NCBI GenBank assembly: GCA_947631615.1
Contig: CANRLX010000004.1
Span: 1-64,000, forward strand
Source: an uncultured Acetatifactor sp.
Lineage (GTDB): Bacteria > Bacillota > Clostridia > Lachnospirales > Lachnospiraceae
Direction: 5' to 3'
Length of the DNA stretch: 64,000 nt
How positions within the stretch are numbered: the first letter of the stretch is position 1; each line of letters starts with the position of its first letter. The position numbers and the translations under genes were made by a program. The notes below the pieces were generated by a model. It was not told the origin of the DNA. It worked only from the letters and a program-made list of their open reading frames with translations, and searched no databases. Shown one piece after another: positions 25,887-35,124 of the stretch.

Positions 25887-27341
25887 CTATCTCTCGCTCA
25901 TGCGGTCCAACAGCTCCAGCTTCATATCGTACAGCTTTTTCGAGAGATCCACATAGACATTGTGAGGATTCACCAGTCTCTTGGTCTCGTCCCAGAGGGT
26001 ATCTAACTCCTGACGGCAGTACTCTCGGATCTCCATCACCTTGGGGGAGGTATAGCAGCACTCGCCGTTTTTAAAGACCTGCTGCAGGATCGGGCGGATG
26101 GTGTAGGTGCCTCCCGCCAGGCGCGTCTTCTTCCACGGTTCCTGGGGATCAAAAAGGAGCAGATCCTCCTTCTCGTCATACACCTCGTCCGCCAGGCAGA
26201 TCAGATCCGCCTTCAGCTTGCCGGTGTCCTTCTCGTAGATCCGGTAGATGATCTTGTCCCCGGGGTTGGTGACCTTCTCCGAATTTTCGGACAGCTTGAT
26301 CTTGGGGATAAACCTTCCGTCCTCCCCCATGATTGCCGCCAGCTTATACACACCGCCGAAGGAAGGATTGTCCTTGGAGGTGATCAGGTTGGTGCCCACG
26401 CCCCACGAAGTAATCTTTGCCCCCTGCTCCTTCAGGCTGTCGATCAGAAATTCGTCCAGATCGTTGGAGGCCGAGATCACCGCATCCGTAAATCCCGCCT
26501 CGTCCAGCATCTTTCGCGCTTTCTTGGACAGGTATGCCAGATCGCCGCTGTCCAGCCGGATCCCATAGTTGGCCAGAGGCAGTCCCGCCTCCCGCATCTC
26601 TCGAAATACGCGGATTGCATTGGGAACGCCGGATTTCAGAGTATCGTAAGTATCTACCAGCAGTATGCACGCGTCGGGATACATGTCCGCATATGCCCTG
26701 AACGCGGTATATTCATCCGGAAAGCTCATGATCCAGCTGTGCGCGTGGGTTCCCTTCACGGGGATGTCAAAAAGCTGCCCCGCCAGCACGTTGCTGGTCC
26801 CCACACATCCGCCGATCACTGCCGCCCTGGCCCCGTAGGTGCCGGCGTCCGGCCCCTGGGCGCGCCGCAGGCCAAACTCCATGATGCCGTCTCCCCTGGC
26901 CGCGTGGCACACCCGCGCCGCCTTGGTGGCGATCAGGCTCTGATGATTGATAATATTCAGGATGGCCGTCTCCACAAGCTGCGCCTGCATGATAGGGGCT
27001 ACCACCTTTACCATGGGCTCGCGGGGAAACATGACCGTCCCCTCCGGAATCGCATAGATATCTCCGGTGAAACGAAAGTCCTTGAGATAGTCCAAAAATT
27101 CTGCGTCAAAGATCCCCAAAGACGCCAGATAATCGATATCCTGTCCGGCAAAGCGAAGCTCCTTGATATACTGGATCAGCTGCTCCAGGCCGGCGGCGAT
27201 GGAGTACCCGCCCCCGCACGGATTGTTGCGGAAAAAGGCGTCAAATATCACCGTCTCATTGCGGTCCTTGTTCTTAAAATACCCCTGCATCATCGTAAGT
27301 TCATAAAGATCTGTCAGCAACGTCAAATTCTGTCTGTCCAT
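25887..27341 (-). CDS. pncB: Nicotinate phosphoribosyltransferase
   Basis: Makes nicotinate mononucleotide from nicotinate and PRPP in the NAD salvage pathway. The family start MDRQNLTLLTDLYELTMMQGYF is clear, as are FDAFFRNNPCGGGYSIAAG, FGLRRAQGPDAGTYGARAAVIGG and GIRLDSGDLAYLSKKAR. Length of about 484 residues fits the Gram-positive type. The start is placed at the ATG preceded by GGAGGAAACG; the longer reading overlaps the upstream fprA 3' end and is unlikely. It sits 58 bases downstream of fprA on the same strand. Confidence 0.95.
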   Translation of the reverse strand: MDRQNLTLLTDLYELTMMQGYFKNKDRNETVIFDAFFRNNPCGGGYSIAAGLEQLIQYIKELRFAGQDIDYLASLGIFDAEFLDYLKDFRFTGDIYAIPEGTVMFPREPMVKVVAPIMQAQLVETAILNIINHQSLIATKAARVCHAARGDGIMEFGLRRAQGPDAGTYGARAAVIGGCVGTSNVLAGQLFDIPVKGTHAHSWIMSFPDEYTAFRAYADMYPDACILLVDTYDTLKSGVPNAIRVFREMREAGLPLANYGIRLDSGDLAYLSKKARKMLDEAGFTDAVISASNDLDEFLIDSLKEQGAKITSWGVGTNLITSKDNPSFGGVYKLAAIMGEDGRFIPKIKLSENSEKVTNPGDKIIYRIYEKDTGKLKADLICLADEVYDEKEDLLLFDPQEPWKKTRLAGGTYTIRPILQQVFKNGECCYTSPKVMEIREYCRQELDTLWDETKRLVNPHNVYVDLSKKLYDMKLELLDRMSER

Positions 27342-27399
27342 CGTTTCCTCCTTTTTTCTCCCCCCGTCTCTTTCATGACCTCTGCCGGCGCGTCCGCTT

Positions 27400-28563
27400 T
27401 TATCCGCGCACGCAGGCATCCGCCAGTTGTCTCAGTGCCGATCGGCTCTCTTCGTTCAGAGTGCTCCTGATCGTGACCACAGGTTCCAAAAAAGTGATGT
27501 TTTTCATGGGCTCCAGAAGCGCCTTCATCGCTCGGGCCGCCGTCGGTCCCCAAGAGCCGTTCTCCACCATGCCCACCGTGCGGTTCTGGTACATCTTGGA
27601 CTGCAGATGCAGAAGAAACTCCTGCATACACGGGAACACCCCACCGTCATAGCTGGATGCCGCCACGATCAAGCGATCGTATCGGAAAGCCTTCGCCACC
27701 GCATAGGACACATCCTCATGGGAGAGGTCGCACAGGTCGACCTTTTCCTCTCCTCCCTCTCGCAGCATCTCCGCCAGCTCCTCCACGGCCTTCCATGTGT
27801 TGCCGTAGATGGAGGCGCAGGCGATCAGCACGCCCTTCTCCTCCGGCCGGTAGCTGCTCCAGGTGTCGTAGAGCCCGATATAGTGCGCCAGGTTCTCACG
27901 AAGCACCGGCCCGTGAAGCGGGCAAATGGTTTGGATGTCGAGCCCCGCCGCCTTTTTCAAAAGTCCCTGGACCGGCGCGCCGTACTTTCCCACAATATTG
28001 AAATAGTAGCGCCGCGCTTCCTCCTCCCAGGGTTCCTCCGTTTCCAGGGCGCCGAATTTTCCGAAACCGTCCGCGGAGAAAAGGATATTTTCGCTGCTCT
28101 CATAAGTGACCATCACCTCCGGCCAGTGCACCATCGGCGCCATATAAAAGGTGAGCGTATGGGAGCCCAGCTCCAGCGTGTCCCCCTCCTTCACCGTAAG
28201 CGCACGATCCTTCAGATCCACGTCAAAAAACTGCGGCAGCATAGCGAAGGTCTTGGCATTTCCCACCAGCACCACCTCCGGATAGAGCTCCAGAAGCCTC
28301 CCCAGGCTGCCGGCATGGTCCGGCTCCAGATGGGAGAGGATCAGATAGTCGGGCTTTCTTCCGCCGAGGGCAGCCGCCAGCTTCTCCTCCCATGCCGCTG
28401 TCGCCCTGACGTCCACCGTATCCATCAGCGCCACCTTCTCGTCCAGAATCAGGTAAGAATTATAAGACACTCCCCCGAGAACCGGATATTGGTTCTCAAA
28501 CAGATCCAGCTGCCTGTCGTCCACACCAAGGTATCGAACAGAATCCGAAATTTTTAGTTCCAT
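27400..28563 (-). CDS. fprA: Flavodiiron protein, FprA-type A flavoprotein
   Basis: An oxygen- and/or nitric-oxide-reducing flavodiiron protein of anaerobes. The metallo-beta-lactamase-like domain (about residues 1-245) carries the diiron ligands HLEPDHAG (His 78, Glu 80, Asp 82, His 83), the His of MVHWPEVM, the Asp of FSADGFG and the His of CPLHGPV. The flavodoxin domain (about 250-387) has the FMN loop ASIYGNTWKA. There is no rubredoxin extension, so an external electron donor is needed. CGGAGGATGAGCT precedes the ATG. It is probably cotranscribed with pncB. Confidence 0.95.
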   Translation of the reverse strand: MELKISDSVRYLGVDDRQLDLFENQYPVLGGVSYNSYLILDEKVALMDTVDVRATAAWEEKLAAALGGRKPDYLILSHLEPDHAGSLGRLLELYPEVVLVGNAKTFAMLPQFFDVDLKDRALTVKEGDTLELGSHTLTFYMAPMVHWPEVMVTYESSENILFSADGFGKFGALETEEPWEEEARRYYFNIVGKYGAPVQGLLKKAAGLDIQTICPLHGPVLRENLAHYIGLYDTWSSYRPEEKGVLIACASIYGNTWKAVEELAEMLREGGEEKVDLCDLSHEDVSYAVAKAFRYDRLIVAASSYDGGVFPCMQEFLLHLQSKMYQNRTVGMVENGSWGPTAARAMKALLEPMKNITFLEPVVTIRSTLNEESRSALRQLADACVRG

Positions 28564-28669
28564 AGCTCATCCTCCGGTTTTTATTTTTGGGCATCAATAT
28601 GGTTTAGTATGGCATATTTCACCCCAATATAAAACACGTTTTTTAGAATTTTATCATTGTAAATTCCGC

Positions 28670-28698
28670 TTGTCAACGTTCCTTTGTTTTGCTATACT
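28670..28698 (+). promoter_or_regulatory. Sigma-A promoter of the truncated membrane-protein gene
   Basis: TTGTCA (28670-28675) and TATACT (28693-28698) are 17 bases apart, with an extended -10 TGC before TATACT. It faces the pseudogene starting at 28781. Confidence 0.7.
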
Positions 28699-28780
28699 AA
28701 TTTTACTGTTCCGACAGGTCAAATACACACAGATAACAGGAGTATGCCGCGTCAAACGAACGCCCGGCACAACGAACACC

Positions 28781-29160
28781 ATGAATACCTTTTTCACCAA
28801 AAAGAAGCTTCCGGAAGCTATGATGCTTCTGTTTTTTCTCTTGACTCCCCTCCTCTCCGCCACCCTCTTCTGTCTCAGGGACGGACGGATGCCCGGCGAT
28901 ATCTACATTCCCCTGGGAGGCTGGAGCGACGAGATCACCTACTACAAACAGATCGAGGGGATCCTCTCCCACGGGATCCCCCGGGGGTATTTTGGCTATA
29001 ATCAGTCTCGGGCGCTGTACGGCACGCTGGGCACGTGGGGGCTGGTCCCTCTGATCCCCTATGTGATATGGGGGTTTTTCTTCGGCTGGAATTATGTTTC
29101 CCCCATCTACGCCAATATCTTCTTTTGCGCGCTCGCCCTCGCGGCCGTGTATCTGCTTCC
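28781..29160 (+). pseudogene. 5' fragment of a polytopic membrane protein (GT-C-like)
   Basis: From the ATG at 28781 the frame reads MNTFFTKKKLPEAMMLLFFLLTPLL (a membrane helix). It continues through a loop GGWSDEITYYKQIEGILSHGIPRGYFGYNQSRALYG to two further helices ending ALALAAVYLL. About 125 residues resemble the N-terminus of large bacterial membrane glycosyltransferases (SDE in the first loop). At about 29150-29165 the sequence changes abruptly to the 3' end of a minus-strand small ORF; the remaining open frame is antisense to mfd and not protein-like. I read this as a gene cut by a deletion or insertion. The end coordinate is approximate, and the start lacks a clear SD. Confidence 0.65.
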
Positions 29161-29167
29161 TGCGCCG

Positions 29168-29269
29168 TTACTCCTCCACGTACTCCCGATAGTCCTCCTC
29201 GCAGGCAAACAAAATGTAGATTCCGTCCACCAGTCCCATGTAGCCGTTTGCCGTCGTATATCCCTTCAT
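29168..29269 (-). CDS. 33-residue small protein with hairpin-masked ribosome-binding site
   Basis: The complement encodes MKGYTTANGYMGLVDGIYI followed by LFACEEDYREYVEE and a stop. GGAGG lies 7 bases before the ATG. The aromatic/glycine pattern followed by an acidic tail looks like a genuine small protein and is similar to short uncharacterised proteins I recall from Lachnospiraceae, which I cannot check here. The SD is in the 3' arm of a 14-bp hairpin directly upstream. The gene follows mfd by about 60 bases and ends at the breakpoint of the truncated plus-strand gene. Function unknown. Confidence 0.6.
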   Translation of the reverse strand: MKGYTTANGYMGLVDGIYILFACEEDYREYVEE

Positions 29270-29272
29270 AAC

Positions 29273-29315
29273 GATACCTCCTTATCCTTACGCCTGTCTC
29301 TGATAAGAAGGTATC
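29273..29315 (-). promoter_or_regulatory. RBS-sequestering stem-loop upstream of the small ORF
   Basis: On the complement GATACCTTCTTATC (29315-29302) pairs with GATAAGGAGGTATC (29286-29273), 14 pairs including one G-U, around a 15-base loop. The 3' arm contains the GGAGG ribosome-binding site of the small ORF, so translation should be blocked unless the stem is opened. The stem also lies just after the mfd stop codon but lacks a T-run. Confidence 0.75.
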
Positions 29316-29329
29316 ACATTACAAGTCCA

Positions 29330-32300
29330 TTAAACTTCCCTCAAAAGGATCTGCATCTCCTCCAAAAGCTCCTCCGTCCGGTTGAGCAAAAGCTCCGCAT
29401 CCGTCTCCATCAAACCGGTTTTCCGGTATTTATAGGTGAAAAAGGGCGTCCCATACGCGGTGAAGCTCAAGTCCGTCCCATGCCGTTTGACAAGCTCCGG
29501 TATGTGCGCCGGATCAATGTCGGCGTCCGGCCGGAAGGTAAAGAGGATTTTCTCATTCTTTCCCTTGACCTCGGTCAGGTCCAGCCGGTGCGCGGCCACG
29601 CGGATCAGCGCGATCCGCAGCAGATTGTCCACGGGCTTCGGGATCTCCCCGAAGCGGTCCAGCAGCTCGTCCCGCATGTCGTCCCGCTCCCTTCCGCTCT
29701 CGATGCCCGCGATCCGCTTGTAGATATCCAGCTTCTGCACCTCATTTACGATATACGCGGCGGGAATATACGCGTCCACATCCAGGTCGATCACGGTCGC
29801 AAAGTCCGTGGCCACCGTTTCGCCCTTCAGTTTCTGCACCGCCTCGTTCAGCAGCTTACAGTACATATCATAGCCCACGGCCTCCATGTGGCCGTGCTGC
29901 CGGACGCCCAGGAGATTTCCCGCGCCGCGGATCTCCAGATCCCGCATTGCGATCTTAAATCCGCTCCCTAGATCCGTAAATTCCCGAATCGCCTCCAGAC
30001 GCTTCTCCGCCACCTCGCGCAGCACCTTGTCCCTTTTATACATCAGAAAGGCATACGCCGTCCGGTTGGAGCGCCCCACCCGTCCTCTGAGCTGATACAG
30101 CTGGGAGAGGCCCATGCTGTCAGAGTCATGGATAATCATGGTGTTCACGTTGGGAATATCCAGCCCTGTCTCGATAATGGTGGTGGATACCAGCACATCG
30201 ATCTCCCCCCCGATAAAATCGTACATGATCTGCTCCAGCTCATTCTCCCTCATCTGGCCGTGGGCAAAGGCAACGGACGCCTCCGGCACCAGCGCCGCGA
30301 TCTGCGCCGCCACATCCCCGATGGTGTTGACCCGATTGTACACATAATACACCTGGCCCCCGCGGGCCAGCTCCCGCACGATGGCCTCCCGCACCAGTTC
30401 CTCATTGTATTCGCAGACAAAGGTCTGGATGGGCAGCCGGTCGTTTGGCGCCTCCTCCAGCACACTCATGTCCCGTATTCCCACCAGGCTCATATGCAGC
30501 GTTCTGGGGATAGGGGTCGCCGTCAGGGTAAGCACATCCACATTTTCCTTTAACTTCTTGATCTTCTCCTTGTGAGATACCCCAAAGCGCTGTTCTTCGT
30601 CGATAATCAAAAGCCCCAGATCCTTGAACCGCACATCCTTGGAAAGGACGCGATGGGTGCCGATCACGATATCCACGAATCCCTTCTGGAGATCCGTCAC
30701 CGTTTTCTTTAACTCTGCCGCCGTGCGGAACCGGCTCATCAGATCGACCCGCACGGGAAAATCCTTCATCCTCTGCACAAAGGTGGCATAGTGCTGCTGC
30801 GCCAGAATGGTGGTGGGGACCAGGTACACCACCTGTTTCCCGTCCTGCACCGCCTTAAACGCCGCCCGCAGCGCGATCTCCGTTTTGCCGTAGCCCACAT
30901 CCCCGCAGATCAGGCGGTCCATGATCTTTGTGCTCTCCATATCCGCCTTTGTATCCGCGATGGCGCTCAGCTGATCCTCCGTTTCCTCAAAGGGAAACAT
31001 CTCTTCAAACTCCTTCTGCCACACGGTATCCTTCCCGAAGGAATATCCGCTGCTCTGCTGGCGCAGGGCGTACAGCTCCACCAGATCCCTGGCGACCTCG
31101 CTGACCGCGCCCTTCACCTTCGTCTTGGTCCGCTCCCACTCCTTGGTCCCCAGCTTGTTCAGCCGCGGCTTCTTCTCCGCGTCGGCAGAGGCGTACTTCT
31201 GGATCACATCCAGACCGGTGGCAAGCACATAGAGATTTCCGCCGTCCCGATACTCGATCTTGATATAGTCCTTGACGACCTTCTCCATCTCCACCTTTTC
31301 AATGCCCCGATATATGCCGAGGCCGTGGGTCTCATGCACCACGTAGTCCCCTACCTTCAGATTGTTGAAATCGTTGATCTTCTGTCCCTGATAAATCTTT
31401 TTTCTGCGCTGCTTCTTCTTGGCCGCCCCAAAGATATCGGTCTCCGCCAGCACCACAAACTTAAGCAGCGGATACTCAAACCCTTTCCCCACATGACCGT
31501 AATAGGTCAGCACCTCCCCGGGGATCACCTCCCTGGACGGATCCTCCGTGTAGACCGCCGCGATCTCCTGATCCCGCAGATCCTCCGCCAGACGCTTCGC
31601 CCGGGTGCGGGAGCCGGACAAAAGGAGCACCCGATAACCGTTTTTCCGATACTGCTTCAAATCCCTTACCAGCGCGTCAAAGCTGTTGTTGTAGGGGGCC
31701 AGATTTCTGGCATTGATGTCATATTTTTTGATCGGGCGAAACAGGGTGCTCCGACCGTCCAGCGCCGCCAGCGTGACCACCTTGCTGCCGCTCAGCCTGG
31801 CCGCCACCTGCTCCGCGCTGTACAGAATGTCCGTCTGCCCCGCCAGCAGATAGCCCTTGTTTAGACGCTGCTCCATACTCTCCCGAAACTCCAGCTCCAC
31901 GGCGTCCGCCTGCTCCTTCGCCCGAGCCGGCTCCTCCACGAAAAAGACCAGCGATTCCCCATGCCCTCCGGCCGCCGCAAGGTCCTGCAAAAGCTCCGGA
32001 AGCGTCACCGTGTCCTCATAAAAATAGCGGATATAGCTCTCCAGGTTGACCTTGCTCTTAAACTCCAAGAGCTGTTCCCCAAGCTCCCGAACCTGTGTGG
32101 CAATGCGGTGCGCCTCCTCGGGCTGATGGGCCTCCCGAAAATACCGCTCCCGCTCCTTCGCCTCCCGCTCCAGCTTTGCCAGCCCTGCGCGGATCCGCTC
32201 CTCGGAGAGCACAAACTCCGACGCGGGATAGATATTGACGCTCTCCAGCTTCTCGATGGAGCGCTGGCTCAGAATGTCAAAGCTTCGGATGGAGTCGATT

Positions 32301-32887
32301 TCGTCCCCCCACAGCTCAATGCGGAAAGGATTCTCCTCCGTCAGGTCAAAGACATCCACAATGCCGCCTCTCACGGAAAACTGTCCCGGACTCTCCACCT
32401 GGAAAGTCCTCTCGTACCCCATTTCGATCAACCGGTCGGACAGTCCCTTCTCGTCCAGGCTCCCGCCTCTCTGCAAGGATATGACATCCTTGTCACAATC
32501 CAGACGCGCCTGGGGCGTCATGAGAGCCGCATAGGTCGTCACGATCGTCACCGGCTTTCCCTCCATCAGCCGCCGTAGCGTGCAGATGCGCTCCCTTGTG
32601 AGCTGGTTGCCGTGGATATCCGCCTGAAAGAAAATCAGGTCCTTCGCCGGATAGAGCCGCACGTTCCGGTCGTAAAACCGATACTCCTCCAAGAGCTCCC
32701 TGGCCCGCAGGTCGCTGTAGGTCACAATGCACCTGTACTTCATCCCTTCGCCGAGCCCGTAGACCATATGCAGTTTCTGGGAGTCCACGCATCCTGTCAG
32801 GGCGATGGGCCCCTTGGTCTTTCTGAGGCACTCCCTCATTTGATCGTATTCCGCCAGCTCCTTCAGAGGAGCGAGTAATGCCTGCAT
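29330..32887 (-). CDS. mfd: Transcription-repair coupling factor Mfd
   Basis: An ATP-driven translocase that removes stalled RNA polymerase from DNA lesions and recruits UvrA. Seen in order are the UvrB-like N-terminal module (about residues 1-330), the RNA-polymerase-interacting domain (about 490-560, VGDYVVHETHGLGIYRGIEK), the RecG-like helicase motor (GDVGYGKTEIALRAAF, LIIDEEQRFGVSHKEKIK, TLTATPIPRTLHMSL, QLRGRVGRSNRTAYAFLMY) and the C-terminal TRCF domain. Length of 1185 residues is normal. GGAGGTGTACC precedes the ATG. It follows pth by 10 bases, the pth-mfd order common in Firmicutes. Confidence 0.98.
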   Translation of the reverse strand: MQALLAPLKELAEYDQMRECLRKTKGPIALTGCVDSQKLHMVYGLGEGMKYRCIVTYSDLRARELLEEYRFYDRNVRLYPAKDLIFFQADIHGNQLTRERICTLRRLMEGKPVTIVTTYAALMTPQARLDCDKDVISLQRGGSLDEKGLSDRLIEMGYERTFQVESPGQFSVRGGIVDVFDLTEENPFRIELWGDEIDSIRSFDILSQRSIEKLESVNIYPASEFVLSEERIRAGLAKLEREAKERERYFREAHQPEEAHRIATQVRELGEQLLEFKSKVNLESYIRYFYEDTVTLPELLQDLAAAGGHGESLVFFVEEPARAKEQADAVELEFRESMEQRLNKGYLLAGQTDILYSAEQVAARLSGSKVVTLAALDGRSTLFRPIKKYDINARNLAPYNNSFDALVRDLKQYRKNGYRVLLLSGSRTRAKRLAEDLRDQEIAAVYTEDPSREVIPGEVLTYYGHVGKGFEYPLLKFVVLAETDIFGAAKKKQRRKKIYQGQKINDFNNLKVGDYVVHETHGLGIYRGIEKVEMEKVVKDYIKIEYRDGGNLYVLATGLDVIQKYASADAEKKPRLNKLGTKEWERTKTKVKGAVSEVARDLVELYALRQQSSGYSFGKDTVWQKEFEEMFPFEETEDQLSAIADTKADMESTKIMDRLICGDVGYGKTEIALRAAFKAVQDGKQVVYLVPTTILAQQHYATFVQRMKDFPVRVDLMSRFRTAAELKKTVTDLQKGFVDIVIGTHRVLSKDVRFKDLGLLIIDEEQRFGVSHKEKIKKLKENVDVLTLTATPIPRTLHMSLVGIRDMSVLEEAPNDRLPIQTFVCEYNEELVREAIVRELARGGQVYYVYNRVNTIGDVAAQIAALVPEASVAFAHGQMRENELEQIMYDFIGGEIDVLVSTTIIETGLDIPNVNTMIIHDSDSMGLSQLYQLRGRVGRSNRTAYAFLMYKRDKVLREVAEKRLEAIREFTDLGSGFKIAMRDLEIRGAGNLLGVRQHGHMEAVGYDMYCKLLNEAVQKLKGETVATDFATVIDLDVDAYIPAAYIVNEVQKLDIYKRIAGIESGRERDDMRDELLDRFGEIPKPVDNLLRIALIRVAAHRLDLTEVKGKNEKILFTFRPDADIDPAHIPELVKRHGTDLSFTAYGTPFFTYKYRKTGLMETDAELLLNRTEELLEEMQILLREV

Positions 32888-32897
32888 GGTACACCTC

Positions 32898-33473
32898 CTA
32901 GCGTTCCACCTTGTGATTGTACCGGTTCATAGCCGCGTCCGCATCCTGGGCGATGATCGTGCGAACGGCATCCGCCGCCAGTCCGGCGGCCTCGTCCATC
33001 GCCTTGCGCTCCTCGCCGGAGAAATGTCCCAGCACATAGTCCGCCAGATCATATCCCTTCGGCTTTTCTCCCACGCCCATCCTGACGCGGATAAAGGTAT
33101 CATGCCCCAGATGGGCAATGATATTTTTCAGCCCGTTGTGTCCTCCGGCGCTGCCTTTTTTGCGGACGCGGATCTGCCCCACGTCCAGGCTGATATCGTC
33201 CGAGATGACGATCAGCTCCCGCTCCTCGTCCACCTTGTAATAATCCGCCAGTTCCCGCACGCTCTCCCCGCTCAGGTTCATAAACGTCTGGGGCTTGGCC
33301 AGGACGCACTTTTTTCCGCCGATATAGCCCTTTCCGATGACCGCCTTGTGCTTTTTCTCCAAGACGGCAATGTCCTCCTGCTCTGCTATCTTGTCGATCA
33401 CGGCAAACCCGATATTATGTCTGGTATTTTCATACTGTTTTCCCGGATTCCCCAAGCCTACGATAATATACAT
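32898..33473 (-). CDS. pth: Peptidyl-tRNA hydrolase
   Basis: Releases tRNA from prematurely terminated peptidyl-tRNA in the cytoplasm. MYIIVGLGNPGKQYENTRHNIGF contains the catalytic histidine, and VISDDISLDVGQIRVRKKGSAGGHNGLKNI is the second signature. About 191 residues is typical. I start at the ATG of MYIIVGLGNPG (33473), which has GAGAGG seven bases upstream, rather than seven codons earlier. It is followed 10 bases later by mfd, probably in one operon. Confidence 0.96.
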   Translation of the reverse strand: MYIIVGLGNPGKQYENTRHNIGFAVIDKIAEQEDIAVLEKKHKAVIGKGYIGGKKCVLAKPQTFMNLSGESVRELADYYKVDEERELIVISDDISLDVGQIRVRKKGSAGGHNGLKNIIAHLGHDTFIRVRMGVGEKPKGYDLADYVLGHFSGEERKAMDEAAGLAADAVRTIIAQDADAAMNRYNHKVER

Positions 33474-33624
33474 CTTCCGTCCTCTCCCGTCCAAACGCCG
33501 CTTCCTGTCCCCCCGCGGCCAAACGCCTTCCGCGGAGGGTATCTTCTATATTGTCTCACCTTTCCCCGCAAAAAACAATAGGCGATTGCGAAACCCGTGC
33601 GGCCGCAGCCCCGGCGGCCGCGGC

Positions 33625-33673
33625 AAAAAAAGGGCTGCCGCCCAGCTAACGATCTTTAGCCGGTGCGGCAGCC
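33625..33673 (-). terminator. Rho-independent terminator after spoVG
   Basis: On the complement GGCTGCCGC (33673-33665) pairs with GCGGCAGCC (33641-33633); the inner arms CCGGCTAA/TTAGCTGG extend the stem, and seven Ts follow. It lies 35 bases after the spoVG stop codon. Confidence 0.92.
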
Positions 33674-33707
33674 TCCCTACATCTCATCCTGTCGTTTCTC
33701 CCGTTCC

Positions 33708-33977
33708 TTATTCCTCCGGCTCCAGCAGCGCCTGCTCATAGCGCTCCAGGATAATCCTCTGGATCGACTCGCGCGTGCTGGAATTGATAGGATGTGCAAT
33801 ATCTCTGTACTCGCCGTCTGTCGCCTTCTTGCTGGGCATTGCAATGAATAACCCTTTCTCTCCCTCGATCACCTTGATGTCATGAACCACAAACTCGTCG
33901 TCCAGCGTAATGGACACAATCGCCTTCATTTTTCCTTCCTTCGTTATTTTACGAACGCGAACATCTGTAATCTGCAT
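33708..33977 (-). CDS. spoVG: Septation regulator SpoVG
   Basis: A small conserved regulator (SpoVG family) that binds nucleic acid in several Firmicutes and affects septation, sporulation and stress genes. The sequence [39 protein letters not shown] is canonical, followed by [10 protein letters not shown] and [15 protein letters not shown]. About 89 residues fits the family. The ATG at 33977 is preferred over that at 33983 because GGGGG then lies about seven bases upstream. It follows glgD by only 28 bases, so it may be read with the glycogen genes; a strong terminator follows. Confidence 0.95.
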   Translation of the reverse strand: MQITDVRVRKITKEGKMKAIVSITLDDEFVVHDIKVIEGEKGLFIAMPSKKATDGEYRDIAHPINSSTRESIQRIILERYEQALLEPEE

Positions 33978-34005
33978 ATTCATGCCCCCTTAGCTTTGTA
34001 CTCTT

Positions 34006-35124
34006 TTAAATTACATATCTTTCGTTTCTCTCCAGTACAATCCGAATATCACTTCCACCCGTAAACTCGGAATTGGCCCTTATCGTGCTGCGACTTTCCA
34101 CGATGCAGTTTTCAATCCGGACATTATCGCCTATATAGACATCATTTAAAATGATGGAATTTTTGATGGTGCAGTGGCTGCCGATATAGCTCTTTTTGAA
34201 GATCACAGAATTTTCCACCTCTCCGTTTACAACGCATCCACTGGAGACCAGGCTGTTGCGCACACGGGCTCCCGCATTGTATTTTGCGGGCGGCAGGTCC
34301 TCCACCCGTGAGTAGATATCCGGATACTGACGGAAAAAATAATTCCGTACATCGGGCTTTAAAAACTCCATGTTAGTGCTGTAATAATCCTCCACCGAAG
34401 CGATGTTTCTCCAATAGTCCCGAATCTTATAGCCGTATATCCTCCTCACGTCCTTGTAGCGGATCAGGATATCCCTCACAAAATCATAGCGGTCCTCCTC
34501 CGCGCACCGTTCGATCATCTCGATGAGATGCCTGCGGCGCACCACGTAGATGCCGCAGGAGATCGTATGGGTCTTGGCCTGGATCGGTTTCTCCTCAAAC
34601 TCCTCGATCCGGCAGTCGTCATTCATGATAACGGTCCCAAAACGCTCTATATTTGTCTCCGGCTCCATGTCGCGGCACACCACCGTGATGTCTGCCTTCT
34701 TGTCGATATGATACTCCAGCAGGCGGTTGAAGTCCATTTTGTAAACGCAGTCGCCGGAGGAGATGATCACATAGGGCTCGTGGCTGTTCTTCAGGAAACT
34801 TAAGTTTTGATAGATCGCATCCGCCGTTCCCCGATACCAGTTGCTGTTGTCCGCCGTGACCGCCGGTGTAAAGACATACAGGCCGCCCTGCTTTCGCCCA
34901 AAATCCCACCATTTGGAGGAATTTAAATGCTCGTTCAGGCTTCTGGCATTGTACTGGGTAAACACCGCCACCTTCTGTATGTGAGAGTTGGACATGCTGC
35001 TCAAGGTAAAGTCAATGCTGCGGTAGCTGCCCGCGATGGGCATGGCGCAGATCGCTCTGCTCTGGGACAGCTCCCTCATCCTGTGATTGTTACCGCCTGC
35101 CAAAATGATCCCGATCGCTTTCAC
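34006..35124 (-). CDS. glgD: Glucose-1-phosphate adenylyltransferase subunit GlgD
   Basis: The second ADP-glucose pyrophosphorylase subunit of Firmicutes, which forms a more active complex with GlgC and is thought to be largely regulatory. The nucleotidyltransferase N-terminus reads [18 protein letters not shown], where the canonical GlgC loop reads [12 protein letters not shown], so it is degenerate. The domain continues with [14 protein letters not shown] and [14 protein letters not shown], then a left-handed beta-helix (about residues 280-372). Length of 372 residues is typical. Its ATG overlaps the glgC stop by four bases, indicating translational coupling. Confidence 0.95.
   Translation of the reverse strand: MKAIGIILAGGNNHRMRELSQSRAICAMPIAGSYRSIDFTLSSMSNSHIQKVAVFTQYNARSLNEHLNSSKWWDFGRKQGGLYVFTPAVTADNSNWYRGTADAIYQNLSFLKNSHEPYVIISSGDCVYKMDFNRLLEYHIDKKADITVVCRDMEPETNIERFGTVIMNDDCRIEEFEEKPIQAKTHTISCGIYVVRRRHLIEMIERCAEEDRYDFVRDILIRYKDVRRIYGYKIRDYWRNIASVEDYYSTNMEFLKPDVRNYFFRQYPDIYSRVEDLPPAKYNAGARVRNSLVSSGCVVNGEVENSVIFKKSYIGSHCTIKNSIILNDVYIGDNVRIENCIVESRSTIRANSEFTGGSDIRIVLERNERYVI

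Noticed and set aside
28670..29971. A single 433-codon plus-strand gene through this region
   Set aside because: Only the first part after 28781 is protein-like. From about 29165 the frame is antisense to a small ORF and to mfd, whose sequence is unambiguous.
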